A stretch of 64,000 nt of DNA from Dryomyza anilis (taxonomy: Eukaryota > Arthropoda > Insecta > Diptera > Dryomyzidae). The position numbers were made by a program, and so were the translations under genes. Where the stretch lies: contig OX638131.1 of assembly GCA_951804985.1 (NCBI GenBank), positions 58,682,351 through 58,746,350 on the forward strand, given 5' to 3'. This document shows, piece by piece, positions 1-11,183 of the stretch; the stretch's first letter is position 1; each line of letters begins with the position of its first letter. The notes below the pieces were generated by a model. It saw only the letters and a program-made list of their open reading frames with translations. It did not search any database and was not told the DNA's origin.

Positions 1-118
1 GCTGATGTTTTGTATAGGAAATAAAGCTATGGCTTATATCACACGCCACAGGAATACAACATATTTTTGTCTATATTTTTGTTCCTGAAAGAAACATAAA
101 AATTTCACAACAGAATCG

Positions 119-367
119 TTGTTGCCAAAAGCTGGAAAGCTAGCACGATGCGCACACAAACGCGTCAACAATATTGCTCGAAAAAGCGCTCCAGCAAAAA
201 ACGTTTTCAATTTTGTACCCAGTGGTGGTCCATGTAAGAGAGACCGTCCGAATCTCCGGTGGAGCGACCAAGTGCAAGACAACCTGACAGCACTCGGAGT
301 GCAAAACTGGCTCCAGCGTGCGCAACGCAGAAGCGACTGGCAACGTATTATTGCTGCGTCCGTATAA
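119..367 (+). pseudogene. C-terminal tail of an RTE-like LINE polymerase
   Basis: This short open stretch ends in a basic, Trp-rich tail (R-P-N-L-R-W-S-D-Q-V followed by N-W-L-Q-R-A-Q). The same tail ends the LINE copy near 30.9 kb (R-P-S-L-R-W-K-D-Q-V, then I-W-R-Q-R-A-Q). In RTE-like and other non-LTR retrotransposons this is the region after the reverse transcriptase thumb. Nothing of the RT core is present, so it is a 5'-truncated dead fragment, which is usual for LINEs. The clade call rests on the better preserved copies at 19-22 kb and 30 kb. Confidence 0.6.
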
Positions 368-564
368 AACAAATAAAAAACTTATTTGCGATCGCATTGC
401 TGTTTCGAAAGCAGACAAGCTTCCTAATCAGCGATCTTCTGTACATTACCACTGCCTGACAAAATAGTTTTGCTATTACTTTTTTTAAAGGTCGAATAAA
501 AAATATATATTAAAATGTGTACGCATTAACGGCCCATACAAATTATAAAATGTCTGCCGAATCA

Positions 565-770
565 GCTGTACGGTCGACCAACAAGTTATTAGTTTATCAA
601 TTGCTGTTGTTTTTTAATCAGTACAAAATAGATTCTTATTCTATATATATTAAGATAGTCATATTCTTTTCTTATTACTCTATTAAATGTCGAATAAAAA
701 CAAACAATATTAAATATATTCTTTTAAAGTTATTACATTCATTTATTAAGTGTATATTTTCAATGAAATC
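565..770. repeat. AT-rich dispersed repeat, copy 1 of 3
   Basis: The segment beginning gctgtacggtcgaccaacaa and running through atgtcgaataaaa recurs almost unchanged at about 18,628-18,830 and, less completely, at 36,522-36,668. It has no coding capacity. At 36.5 kb and 18.6 kb it lies just beyond the repeat family of the 13-18 kb region, so it may be the outer part of the same element. Confidence 0.6.
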
Positions 771-799
771 TTTTACTTTTACATTACTACACCACAAAA

Positions 800-1260
800 A
801 CTGAAGGGTGTAATATAAAATGTGAAATATCTATTTTGTGACCATTTTAATATTTTACAAATTTGGGGATTGTAACATAATTTTGCGGAACGGTCATTTA
901 AATTATAATATAAAATTTTATAAACTCCAACTGGCCAGTATTAAATATTTTATATCCACTAACTCATGCTCACCTATACTCATGAGGTGTTCAATATTTT
1001 TTCCATGAAATTACGAGAATCCATGAAATTTTTGAATCTAAGCCAATTTTATTGACAAATACGCATTGATAAAAAGTTTTTAATGGCAAAATTTGAATTT
1101 TATATAAATAATCTTACTAATAACAATGACAGTATTGTTTCATTGGCAACACAGTTTTTAGAAAGACGTTTTAAAAAGTGATCTGAAATATATATGTGTT
1201 TAAGTATCAAAATATATAATAAATAAAAGTGCAAGTTATCTAAAGTCTTCCGGGAATAAA
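800..1260. other. AT-rich stretch with no recognisable feature
   Basis: No open frame, splice-like structure or repeat shared with the rest of the window was seen here. Confidence 0.5.
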
Positions 1261-1548
1261 ATATAATAATAATAGTTTGGCACTAGTGCTATAAGAACTT
1301 AGGCCGAGCTCTCTCCCATTTTTGAGCTGTGCGTGTTATATTTGTACTCAAAGTGGTGTGACCTACAGTTTTATTGCCGAATCCGAACGGCGGGTGAGAG
1401 CCTTTTCATAGGCAATGTTTTACTCTCGTAGGTTTGCCATTTATAGAAAAATGTTTCTATGAAAATATGTTGTTAGCCCCAGTCCAGACTTGAACCGGGG
1501 ACCTTTCGGCTCGCAGTCCAACGCACTAACCACTGAACTACTGCGGCT
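1261..1548 (-). mobile_element. tRNA-derived SINE, copy 1
   Basis: On the minus strand the element starts with a tRNA-like head: box A TAGTTCAGTGG and, about 40 bases on, box B GGTTCAAGTCT, together an internal RNA polymerase III promoter. The acceptor ends do not pair, so it is not a functional tRNA. A body of about 200 bp follows, then a tail of short ATT repeats after GTGCCAAACT. A second diverged copy in the same orientation lies at 49,243-49,489 and shares head, body and tail. Confidence 0.7.
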
Positions 1549-1734
1549 ATAAAATATAAAAGTATTAAATACAAACATATATCTGTCTAATGTGTATTAA
1601 GCAGTGGAGTAGAGAACGAAATCAACGAGTGGCACTCGTTACGTTGTTCTGTTTTCTTTATAAAGGCATGTGCACATTAGACTGACAATGACTTTGTATG
1701 AAAAAAAAATCATCGAGTTTGATTTTGAAGGTCA

Positions 1735-2597
1735 CCCCCTAGAAATGCTCTATTGAATGAGAAAGTCGATGTGGAGAATTTTCAGCGAAATCCGAATATG
1801 GAAAATGGACCCGCCGGGACCTCAAAGTAGGCGATTTCGTTCCTAAATCAACAATTTCAAAATTGAATTGAAATGATGTCTCTCAAGCGCAATAAACTAA
1901 AAATGTGGGTATGTCATCTGTTGGAAAATTTTATTAGCTTTTCAAGAAACTATAAATGAAAAAATTGGATAAAAAATTCAGAAGCAGTGAATATTTAAAC
2001 AGACATCCTTCGTTTTATATTTTCATCAGTCACGCCTAGCATGAAACACTTTAAACTCAAAAGTTCGAATCCCATCTAAGATGTATTTTGAATATGTTTT
2101 TAACATCACTGGCGATTATTTTTAGATGAAATAAAATTATTAAAATTAATTATTAATAGTAAAAAAATTGCATTAAAAAATGCATTAATGCATTTTAAAA
2201 ACTCTACATTTTTTTTTATTTCATCCTAAAAACAATTGGCAAGGGATGTCAAAAACATATAAAAATAAATTTTAGATGGGAATCGAACTTATGAGTTTAA
2301 AGTGTTTCAGGCTAGGCGTGACTGATGGAAATATATAACGAAGGATGCCTGTTTAAATAATCACTGCTTCTGTATTTTTTATCCGCTTTTTTTCATTTAT
2401 AGTTTCTTCAACAGATGACATACCCACATTTTTAGTTTATTGCGTTTGAGAGACATCATTTCAATTCAATTTTGAAATTGTTAATTTAGGAACGAAAACG
2501 ACTACTTTGATGTCCCGGCGGGTTCATTTCCCAAATTCGGATTTCGGTGAAAATTCTCCTCATCGATTTTCTCATCCAATAGAGCATTTCTAGGGGG
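1735..2597. mobile_element. Foldback element, near-perfect 863-bp palindrome
   Basis: The left end CCCCCTAGAAATGCTCTATT is the reverse complement of the right end, and similarity continues inward through both arms (about 1,735-2,145 and 2,205-2,597). The centre is about 60 bp of AT-rich sequence. There is no coding sequence. Each arm holds a tRNA B-box-like string (agttcgaatccc and its complement), so the arms may descend from an inverted pair of tRNA-derived repeats; this is inference. The right end touches the provirus LTR that begins at about 2,599. Confidence 0.75.
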
Positions 2598-2598
2598 T

Positions 2599-2975
2599 TA
2601 TTAAAGCCCCTATTTTATCACCTAAAATAAGACATTTAATAAATAACAACACTTACTTCATTTCCAGTTTATCCTTTTTTATAACTTTTATTTCTTTTTA
2701 CTGTTCAACTTATGAACTAACTTCTTAATCTAATAACCACTCACTTAAAAACTAACTAACTAAAGCTTATATACTAATACTTAAACTAAGTTTCAATGAT
2801 ACTTTCCCAAACATATCATGCTTTTGTTTTCAATAACAATTGCACAATATATTATTAAAATATGTTAGCAACCCAAATTAATAAACAGCAAGAGATGCTC
2901 AATAGGAAAAATGTATTCAAATGACTGACTGTCATATGACTATGTCTATTCTTACTACATACACATATATACGTT
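2599..2975 (-). repeat. 3' LTR of the minus-strand provirus (internally deleted)
   Basis: From ttattaaagcccctatttta onward this matches 7,311-7,875, the other LTR, nearly base for base. It lacks a block of about 210 bp present in the other copy (about 7,535-7,750). A purine-rich run (AAGCGGGAAGG on the minus strand, about 2,980) lies just upstream of its start and is a plausible polypurine tract. The exact inner border is uncertain because the LTRs differ there. Confidence 0.65.
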
Positions 2976-2989
2976 CGCCTTCCCGCTTA

Positions 2990-4619
2990 TTAATCATCGT
3001 TTTTGTGTACTATTGCCGTTATTGTCTCATTATTGCCGTTGTTTACTTCATGGTTGTCTTCTATTTCTTTTTGTAATTGCTCCAGTGTCCTCTGTAAGTT
3101 GCGTGTGGCCTGTTGAGTTACTGCTTGTTGCCACAGGCTCACCGGTGCCTCTGTTTTAAAATATTTTGAAGCGATCCGCAACTCGTGGTTTCTCAAGGAA
3201 CAACCCTGACTTAGGACGAAATATCCAAAACCAGTTAGCCTTACTTCGGCTTCTTCTCCGCTGCACTGTAGGACAAATCCCTCATCATGTCCTCTGTATA
3301 ACCATCGGTTGGGTGTTTCGGTTTTTACCAGATAAAAAACGTTTGCTGCCACTGCCGCAAATTTACAGCTTGCCCTCAGACTTTCACCTGGTCTCAACAT
3401 TCCAACCTCACAGCTTTGACTCCCGCTGGTCAGCTCCACTCCTGGATTTCGACACAGCACCTTTGTTCTTCGCTGACTGCCCTGCAAGATTCACACACCG
3501 GGACACGTCTTCTCCTGACAGCTTTAGGTACCTATCCTTCTTCCTGCTGGCCGCTATGTACACTCCTGCGTTCTGCACCCCCAAGTCCCATCCCTTTTGG
3601 CCTGGAAATGCTACGGCATATACTTTCAACCAATTGAACGGGGTAGTCTCTGGTAAAGGAATTTTAACTACTACTACTAGTGACCCGCTGCTTGCAAATG
3701 TCTTCACTTGGGCCGCGATGTGTACATTGAATACATCATTTAGAAACCACCGGGAATCTGATGCCAACTTCAGTTCTGATGTCAGCTCACTCAGCATCGC
3801 CTTATCGAGTATATCTGGATGTAGTACCCCATGCGTCAGATCTTCTACAATAGTCAACTCCCTGGTCTGCTGACCCTGGAGCCCTATTAGGTTTGTGTTC
3901 ACGATTGTCTTAATCCGCAGCATTTTAATAGAGAATTCCAACGAAGCCATCCTTTTTTGTGACTGTGTTTTAATTTTGGCTAGGTCCGTCAGCGTGGCGT
4001 TCAATCCAATTTGCAACCCTTCTATCTCCTTTATTGTTGCTTCCAGGGGTCTGGCCAACTTATCATAATTACTGGCCATCACCGTAACTTGTTTTTCCAT
4101 CATATCATAGGTTTTGCGCTCCCTATTCTCCAACTGCATCAGTTGGTTGCCTATTATACGCTCGTCACGGTGGCCCATTACTCCAAATTCCCAGTGCAGA
4201 GCTTCCCCTACTATCTCTATAGCTCGCTTTGTCTTTCCTCCTTGGTAATGGTTGCCACTGTTATCATGCTTCTCCATCATCCCCTAAATTCGATTGCTGG
4301 TTTTTTGTGCATTCGTCAAGACAGCTTCTGTTTCTTTCCATGGTATGCCACACGCATCTACGTATTCCATTGTGGCTACAAGCCGTTCCATTGTCTTACA
4401 TGAATCTTGCGCCTTCGTGATAAAGTCGGACGTTAGCTTTAATAATTTTTTTAGATCAGTCGGCACAAACTTCGTTATCACGGTCCATTCGTCGTTGTAA
4501 ATCCACGCATCTGACTTTCTCTCGAACATTAGTGGGTGTTGATCCAACGCTGTCGGTCTCCAAATCAGTTCTCCTTTGACCACTTTGACCAAGTCAAATT
4601 TATCGCCAACATTATACAC
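2990..4619 (-). pseudogene. env: Errantivirus-type envelope (baculovirus F-like) protein, broken
   Basis: Three pieces on the minus strand make up a degraded retroviral envelope gene: 4,619-4,284, then 4,280-3,408 in the same frame after a TAG stop, then 3,487-2,990 in a different frame. Visible marks of the insect errantivirus/baculovirus F family are a basic cleavage-like site (KTKR) followed by a hydrophobic fusion-peptide-like segment near 4,200, a long helical middle part, and the conserved motif LHPDIL near 3,815. It sits directly before the 3' LTR, as env does in errantiviruses. The stop and the frameshift make it inactive as read. The expected C-terminal membrane anchor was not recognised. 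Confidence 0.65.
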
Positions 4620-4889
4620 TTATTTAATTTATATTAAATTTCTTGTCACAGAGTTGAAGATGTAATGAAGTTGATTCGCTCCAATTTCTACTTATATCTA
4701 ATTTTGTTATATACTATTTTGTGTTAATCATCGCAGTAATCTACCCATATACAAATAATCTTTTTATATACATTTGCTCCAGTACATTTTATTCATTGTG
4801 AGTTCAGCGTATATACATATATTACACCAACCAAAACTCTTAAAATTGACCTTAGATTATACTGCTGTATATATACTTATTTGTGTTGC

Positions 4890-5340
4890 ATTAAAATTCT
4901 GAAAATTGACCTTGACGTTAGTCTGAGTAATAACAATTACTGCAATGTATGCAACTCTATTATATTATAATTGTGTATATACAAAATATTCTTACGAAAC
5001 AAAATATGCAACTCAAGCATTAAAATTATCTTATTCTTAATTTAAAATATATTCACAAAATAAAATATGCAACTGTATATACGTTGTAATTTTCTAAATA
5101 CAAAATATTTTTGAAACAAATTATGCAACTCTATTTGCATTATAATTATCATCTTCTTTTTGCAAAATGCAACTCTATGTGCATTCAAATTATCTTCTTC
5201 TTAATTTAAAATATCTTCACAAATAAAATATGCAACTGTAAGTGCGTTATAATTTTCTAAATATAAAATATTTTTGAAACAAAATATGCAACTCTATTTG
5301 CATTATGATTATCATCGTCTTTTTACAACATAAAATATTC
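4890..5340. repeat. Degenerate AT-rich tandem repeats with the core TATGCAACT
   Basis: The core tatgcaact recurs about seven times, followed by a gcatta/cgtta-like string and an attatc or attttc tail. Pairs of units repeat at a longer spacing of about 160 bp (compare 5,067 with 5,229). It lies where pol would be expected in the provirus and codes for nothing. Confidence 0.55.
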
Positions 5341-5559
5341 AATTCTTTGTACCAAAAATATCTGGCATATATATTTGGTGCAAGACATATTCCAGATATA
5401 TTTTATCATTAATTTCCTAACATTGTACTAATTTTCCTTTCATAAAAATAAATTTTCTTAACGATGTTTCCCCCCTCTTTTTTTTATATGATGGCTGATG
5501 ACTTCAAACAAGAATTCATTCACAAAAGAAACCAGTTGGGAAGGTTAGATCACATGGGA

Positions 5560-6182
5560 AATTTTAAAGTAGGTGTAATTATGATAGTTAGGATTATCAA
5601 AATTATAGTCGGTCTAAGCCGACTATAAATACCCTACACATATGTGTGGTTACCATTCAAAGTGATATATAGGTCACCAGGGTATACGAATCCTGAAAAT
5701 AACTACAAAAATTCAATCGCTGAAGAATTTCCATTCATTTGATACCCATATTTACAAATGGGTAGGTGTACCGAATTTCGATTTTTTATTTGTGAACCAC
5801 AAGTCTTTTCGCCGGAAAACATTATTTTCATGTATTTGAGCATGATGTTAATATATATTTGACCAAAAAAGTTTACCTAAGCACGTATACATAAAAATTG
5901 ATCTTTATATGTACATTTTATATGAGGTATTTGAACATAAGTGGTCGGATCATAGGTCACAATGGACCGATCTCGCCGATTTTTCGCACATACAGTGTAG
6001 GTATATTAGTAATCTAAGTTATAAGTTTGATTTATCTAGCTCTTCAATTTAGTAGGGATTTCCACAGACAGACGGTCAGACAGACGGACAGACTTTTCCA
6101 TACCGGAGATGCTTCCTTCTGGGTGTTACAAACGGCGTACCAAACTGAATATACCCTTTCACTCTTAGTGTAGGGTATAAAA
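5560..6182. mobile_element. Mini-me/DINE-1-like repeat with (GTCY)n tract
   Basis: The segment contains the (GTCY)n-type microsatellite cagacagacggtcagacaga at about 6,063-6,092 and ends in a small hairpin built from ataccct and agggtata around 6,153-6,180. These are features of dipteran mini-me/DINE-1 (Helentron-like) elements. It cuts off the gag gene immediately to its right and takes the place of the missing pol gene. Confidence 0.5.
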
Positions 6183-6232
6183 ACAATCTCAACATATCTT
6201 CACCTCGGCCTAAATTTGCGGCATACTATCTC

Positions 6233-7243
6233 TCATAAGCGGTTCGGTTTTGTTTTTAGTACATTTAGGCGTCTTGCAAAAGGTCGAATTTCATCGGTAG
6301 ATCTATGATATGTCTCCTTTATTTCATTTATCACTGAGTATAATGTTACGGTTTTAAGATATGTCCTCTTTATTAAAGTATATAATTCATCTAATCCGCT
6401 AAATTGAATACCTTTTACTAGGTCGAATGCATCTCCATACATTCTTAGCTTAACACACGATAACAATTCTTGAAACTCTGTTTCTTTTGTTGACTTTACC
6501 GCTAAATCACATCCTTGTATGAATTTACATACTTCTGAGGGTAAATCATTGGAGTCCGTGCCTGAGAACATCGGAACCAAATGGTTCACCATTTTTGCAA
6601 TATGTTCGATACCCATTTTAAATTCCAGGAAATTTATTTTTTTTGTGTGACTTATTTCACTGTTATTTACAGCTTCCTTATGTATCAATGAGTCGTTGGT
6701 TACTAACTCTAATTCTTGCTGTAGTAGTCTATTTCTATCTTCTAATTGTACAATTCTTTTTTGTGCATCTGTGATACTACCATACTCAGCCCTGAATCGG
6801 ACACTTCTAGAGGTTTCCGGTGTGTCTATGTAATTCCGGTTTTCAATAATTTCCACTAGATTTCCTCTATTTTCGTCTAAGTGTTCTGCGTGATCCAAAA
6901 TTGTTTTAATTTGATCTCTTAAGCAATTATTCAATTTTTTTAATTCTGTTAACGCTAAATCTGTCTTAGCTTCTATTATTTGTAAAAATGATAAGAATAT
7001 TATGTCTGCTTCTTCTATTCTTGTGACAGCAGTGGTTCTAATCTTTTCTCTAACTAGCTGAATGTAGTCTTTTGAACCGTTTATTCTTTTAATCTCTGTC
7101 CACAAACGTTCAATGAAAAGTCCAATTTCTCCATTTAATTTTGTTGTTTCATGTTGTGCCTTTTTTAATTCTGATTGAAGAGTTTCCATTAAACGTATCA
7201 GTTTAAGATATTTTTTTTCCAACGAAACTATTCTAATTTTCAA
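6233..7243 (-). CDS. gag: Gag polyprotein of a gypsy/errantivirus-like element, 3' truncated
   Basis: This is an open frame of 336 codons. The first half is helical and charged, with coiled-coil-like stretches. The second half carries the capsid-like region of gypsy-group Gags, with motifs MFSG, LRMYGDAFDLV and LYSVINEIKETY. The same motifs recur in the broken gag at 50.3 kb (FSG, LRLEGDAYKLV, LESVLEEL). It starts 68 bp inside the primer binding site, as expected for the first gene of a provirus. No zinc knuckle remains, because the frame ends against the DINE-like repeat. It may be translatable but is part of a defective provirus without pol. Confidence 0.7.
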   Translation of the reverse strand: MKIRIVSLEKKYLKLIRLMETLQSELKKAQHETTKLNGEIGLFIERLWTEIKRINGSKDYIQLVREKIRTTAVTRIEEADIIFLSFLQIIEAKTDLALTELKKLNNCLRDQIKTILDHAEHLDENRGNLVEIIENRNYIDTPETSRSVRFRAEYGSITDAQKRIVQLEDRNRLLQQELELVTNDSLIHKEAVNNSEISHTKKINFLEFKMGIEHIAKMVNHLVPMFSGTDSNDLPSEVCKFIQGCDLAVKSTKETEFQELLSCVKLRMYGDAFDLVKGIQFSGLDELYTLIKRTYLKTVTLYSVINEIKETYHRSTDEIRPFARRLNVLKTKPNRL

Positions 7244-7291
7244 AAATTGTTTATATTTTTATAATTTTTCCTCTATCTAGAGTGTTTGGTT

Positions 7292-7309
7292 CTAAAACCG
7301 GCTGCCCCA
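7292..7309 (-). other. Primer binding site of the minus-strand provirus
   Basis: Immediately inside the LTR end the minus strand reads TGGGGCAGCCGGTTTTAG. Retroviral primer sites begin TGG, complementary to a tRNA CCA end, and this one resembles the TGGCGCAGCCG site next to the other LTR at 42,171. Confidence 0.55.
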
Positions 7310-7310
7310 A

Positions 7311-7912
7311 TGTTAAAGTCCCTATTTCATCACCTAAAATAAGACATTTAATAAATAACAACACTTACTTCATTTCCAGTTTATCCTTTTTTATAACTTT
7401 TATTTCTTTTTACTGTTCAACTTATGAACTAACTTCTTAATCTAATAACCACTCACTTAAAAACTAACTAACCAAAGCTTATATACTTATACTTAAACTA
7501 AGTTTCAATGCTACTTTCCCAAACATATTTTGCTGCTTTTTTTTAATTTCACATTTCGCTAGAGTTCTTAACCCTGACCGTGAGAAATAACGCAACTCAT
7601 ACAAAAATTCATTAACTCATGATAACCTTAAATTAAAGTCGTCATGAGTTTCTTTGCATATTGGGTTCGCAGTCACTAGTGCTGACTTTGTATATTTTTG
7701 CCGTATGTTTTAACAACAATAACAAGTGCGTTGTTAACCCACATTGAAAATGGCATGCTTTTGTTTTCAATAACAATTCCACAATATATTATTAAAATAT
7801 GTTAGCAACCCAAATTAATATACAGCAAGAGATGCTCAATAGGAAAAATGTATTCAAATGACTGACTGTCATCTGACTTAGGAAAAATGTATTCAAATGA
7901 CTGACTGTCATT
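7311..7912 (-). repeat. 5' LTR of the minus-strand provirus
   Basis: It begins tgttaaagtccctatttcat and matches the copy at 2,599 over its length, with an extra 210 bp in the middle. Near the outer end a block of about 39 bp (aggaaaaatgtattcaaatg...) is tandemly doubled. The outer limit is approximate, because similarity to the partner LTR stops at about 7,875. Confidence 0.65.
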
Positions 7913-8076
7913 ATATTGACACTCAACAGGGTGACCTCCTCTCGATTCGAAATCATGATTTTCCATTGTCAGTCTAGTGCACATACACTAAAATATATGC
8001 ACAAAGAAAATAATCCAAATAATTTTAATAATATTTGATGTTAAAATGGATACACAAATTTTATTTTCAAATATTA

Positions 8077-8364
8077 GCTGCGTCCCCGTGGTTTTTGATC
8101 CGGATCCGTAGATCATTTTCATATACAAAACATAAACAAACAATTAGAACCAGGTTCGTTTTGGATCAATTACTGATCTGTTACTGTACGTATCAAAAGT
8201 AAATTTTTTGTGGTGATATTATGCTATTGTGAATATCACTTAATAAGAAGAAGAATTTCTGTTGAAAAAAAGGGCAGAAGAAAACAGTGCTGGCAAATTT
8301 ATTAAAATAGAACCGATGGCGTTCCCGTGAAACAGATCTGGTTCAAGTACCACGGGAACGCAGC
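8077..8364. mobile_element. MITE with TA target duplication, copy 1
   Basis: Inverted ends GCTGCGTCCCCGTGG and CCACGGGAACGCAGC are flanked by TA on both sides, as in Tc1/mariner-type MITEs. The 288-bp interior is noncoding. A second member is at 11,184-11,366. Confidence 0.7.
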
Positions 8365-8621
8365 TATTGTCGGATATAACAATCAAATTATCAAACAAGT
8401 ATTAATAATCAATAATTAAATATCAATAATTTGTTTGTAAGTTTTGTTTTCTTACTTGAATGACATTTCAAAATTGAAATAAAAAAAGTCAACAATATTT
8501 TTTATTGAATTCAAATGAATATCATTTTAAATATTATGTGCACTGATTGGCACTACGCAAATTGGGAACACCATCCTCATGACCTTTACGATTAGATTGT
8601 TCTTTTATAACATTTAACATT

Positions 8622-8678
8622 TCCCGTTTCCCAGAAAATTTTCAATTTTTGTCCCGGGAAGCGGGAAATGTATAAAGT
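8622..8678. repeat. Short hairpin, TTTCCCG...CGGGAAA
   Basis: catttcccgtttccca and gggaagcgggaaatg pair across a spacer of about 22 bp. It is probably a remnant of a small inverted-repeat element. The surrounding 8,400-8,850 shows nothing else. Confidence 0.45.
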
Positions 8679-8852
8679 GAAAAAATTACATAATTTGTAT
8701 ACAAGGAAAGATTATTATTATACATATACGACGACTTTTCAAGAGAACTATTGGAAAATCTTAATTTGCGGACCATCTTGATGTAGGATCTATTGAGGAT
8801 TTACCTTTATCATATATATTTACAATATACCGTTGTGCAAAAGGGATTTTTA

Positions 8853-9480
8853 GCAGAGCTGTCAATGATTCAATATATTGGTGATTTAATCCCAAAAAAT
8901 ATGCATATGATTTAGTAATGTGAAAAAACAATCATTGACACCAACTCCATAACTGATTGGAAGAAAAAATCATTATTTCTTTTGAACCAATGATTGCAAA
9001 ATCTGTTATTGAAATCTTAAATGAAATTGAGTTAATTCATTCATTTTGTTAAAATCTCTGTTAGAATCATTTACAGACTGAATCATCATAAGTTCCAATC
9101 ACCTTTCAAATCATTGGATTACTCGGAATATTAAGTAAAGTCTTTGAATTGAATAACTAGATTTTGCAATCAGTTTTAATTCACTGATTTAAATCATCTT
9201 TTCATTTTAGTCTTCAGATTCAATCACAAAAAAACTGAAATCAGTTTTCAAGTCAAATGATTCCATCCCAAAAATAAAAAATTATTTGTCAAATCATATG
9301 ATTGCTGCATAAACGACTGAAATGCAAATGATTTTGCAATCACTTTGATCAAATCAATTTTCTCACTCAAGACTTGAAGTAAAACAAACTCAAATCATTT
9401 TTTACACTCAAGATTTGAAGTAAAACAAATTTAAATCTTTAGTGATTTGAAATTTTTTAATTCACTCTTTGTTATTTAAA
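8853..9480. repeat. Region packed with AATCATT/AATGATT motifs
   Basis: The motif AATCA or its complement TGATT occurs several dozen times in 630 bp at irregular spacing. The left border reads cagagctgtcaatgatt, which resembles a hAT terminal repeat, but no matching right end was found. It is noncoding. Confidence 0.4.
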
Positions 9481-10330
9481 ACGAAAATAAAGTCTTTGAT
9501 AATTTATAAAACATAAAATATTCTTGTTTAAAAAAGTAGTAGGCTTGCATCGACTTATGAGTAGAGCACAGTGGGGCAGCAAGTATCTAAAATTGATGAA
9601 AACATAAACAAGTCAAAATGACCTCGGACACTATTTTTTTTTTTTTTTTTTCATTATATAAACGCATAGAAAAGATTTCTTTGAATACGTTTGAAAGTAA
9701 TGAAAAAAAATACGAAATTACCATACATGTATTACGAATGAAATGTAGTTAAATTATAATCGAAATTGAATTCATTTTTGATCAGATTGAAATAACATAT
9801 TCCTATGTGTAAACATTTTATATATTCCCCTGCAGAATCTGTCAAACTTACCATAAATATGTTACAATAGAAACATAAAATTTTAATTACATTTGAATAT
9901 ACTATTTCTTGGCAAATTACTTGGTTATAACTATGTTTCAAAACAAACAAAAAATACTATTCAAATCTAATTATAACGTATGTTCGCAACTCTCGTCTTC
10001 ATTCGTTTGGTTATCGACTGACGATGTTGGCAACGTTGCGCAGCATTTTCTACCTATGCCTCTTTTTTCGTCGTTGGAAGTATGTATTGGTTCTTTTAAA
10101 CATACTGATGTTTGAAAATAAACAAACAAAAAAAATTAGATGTAAAAGAATTCTTGCAACATTCTTCTTGACCGCCATTTTATGCCAACGTGTCTTTTGT
10201 TGTTCGTTGAGAAAACGTGTTCGTATCGGTAATAATTTTGTCATTTGCAAATTTATAAAAAACAACAGTCTTCACGAATTCCTTGCCTACGCTATGAGCT
10301 GTACTGAGACGGTCTCTTGGTTATGGTCGG
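9480..10330. other. No gene recognised; poly-T run at 9,634-9,652
   Basis: This is AT-rich sequence with a run of about 19 T that could be the tail of a minus-strand retroposon. The short open frames here overlap each other on both strands and show no recognisable motif. Confidence 0.4.
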
Positions 10331-10332
10331 TG

Positions 10333-11065
10333 TCATGAGCTCTGTATTTTTCCCGTAGATGCAGGTAGTCCAAGCACTGGTTCTGGTCCAAATAGATTAT
10401 CATCAGATCCAGCATGTGCTAGTTCGTCGGATGTTCCATTGGCCGAAACTCTTTTATGGCCCGGCATCGGTTCTGGAGCCGTCGGCGTTATCCAGTCTTG
10501 AATGTCAGGTTGGCAAACCTCAAAATTTCGTATTGGTAATATTTCTGTTATCATTGCATCGGAGGGCATCTCCAGTAGACAGGTGTCTAATGGAGTGTCA
10601 ATTGCAATGTCAGAGATATTCCATGGAACATTAAACCAGAAACCACCTCGATTTAGTCTCAAGCAGCCTTTCATGGCTTCGCCTCTGATGAAGATGTCAA
10701 GTGGTGGTAGAATTAAGATTGCATTCAGTTCTGAACCAGGTGTAGTGGGAAAGGCTCCCGTAACACCCAGACACACGGTTCTCTGAATATTTGTAAGACT
10801 AGTTCTCACGCACTTTCGCGACAGCTTGTTCCACCAGACTACCGATGCATATGATATCATCGGTCTTTTCATTGCCGTGTAAATCTATTAGGTTTTGCTC
10901 GGCGATAGTCCACATGACTTCCCAAAAATTCCTCTGCATTGCCAAAAGGCATTCAATGCTCGCGAAATTTTATTTTCAACATGTTTTGGGCGGTTGCAAT
11001 ACCTTCCTGTAGCTTGACTGGGTAGATGCCATCCGGTCCAGGTAGGGAATACAATTTGGACCTGT
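10333..11065 (-). pseudogene. Internally deleted fragment of the LOA-type LINE
   Basis: Read on the minus strand, this joins pieces of the LINE at 23.2-28.4 kb: about 26,090-26,140 (RT start, PDGIYPV region), then about 27,030-27,480, then about 27,800-27,930 (RNase H end). The catalytic part of the RT and part of the RNase H are missing. Within the retained parts similarity is high, so the deletions are probably more recent than the family. Confidence 0.75.
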
Positions 11066-11183
11066 TATCGTAAACCCGGGATTAGTTCAAAATGCAAGTA
11101 TTTTTGAAATTCATTTGTTTTACTCCATACTCAAACCATAATTTGACTTTTTTAGTTATTTTTAAAGCATTTAAGATATAATA

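Noticed and set aside
1460..1548. tRNA gene on the minus strand
   Set aside because: Boxes A and B are good, but acceptor and anticodon stems do not pair well, and the sequence continues into a body and tail shared with 49.2-49.5 kb, so it is a SINE head.
3166..3873. Long plus-strand frame of 235 codons
   Set aside because: It is the antisense shadow of the env pseudogene, and its translation shows no family pattern.
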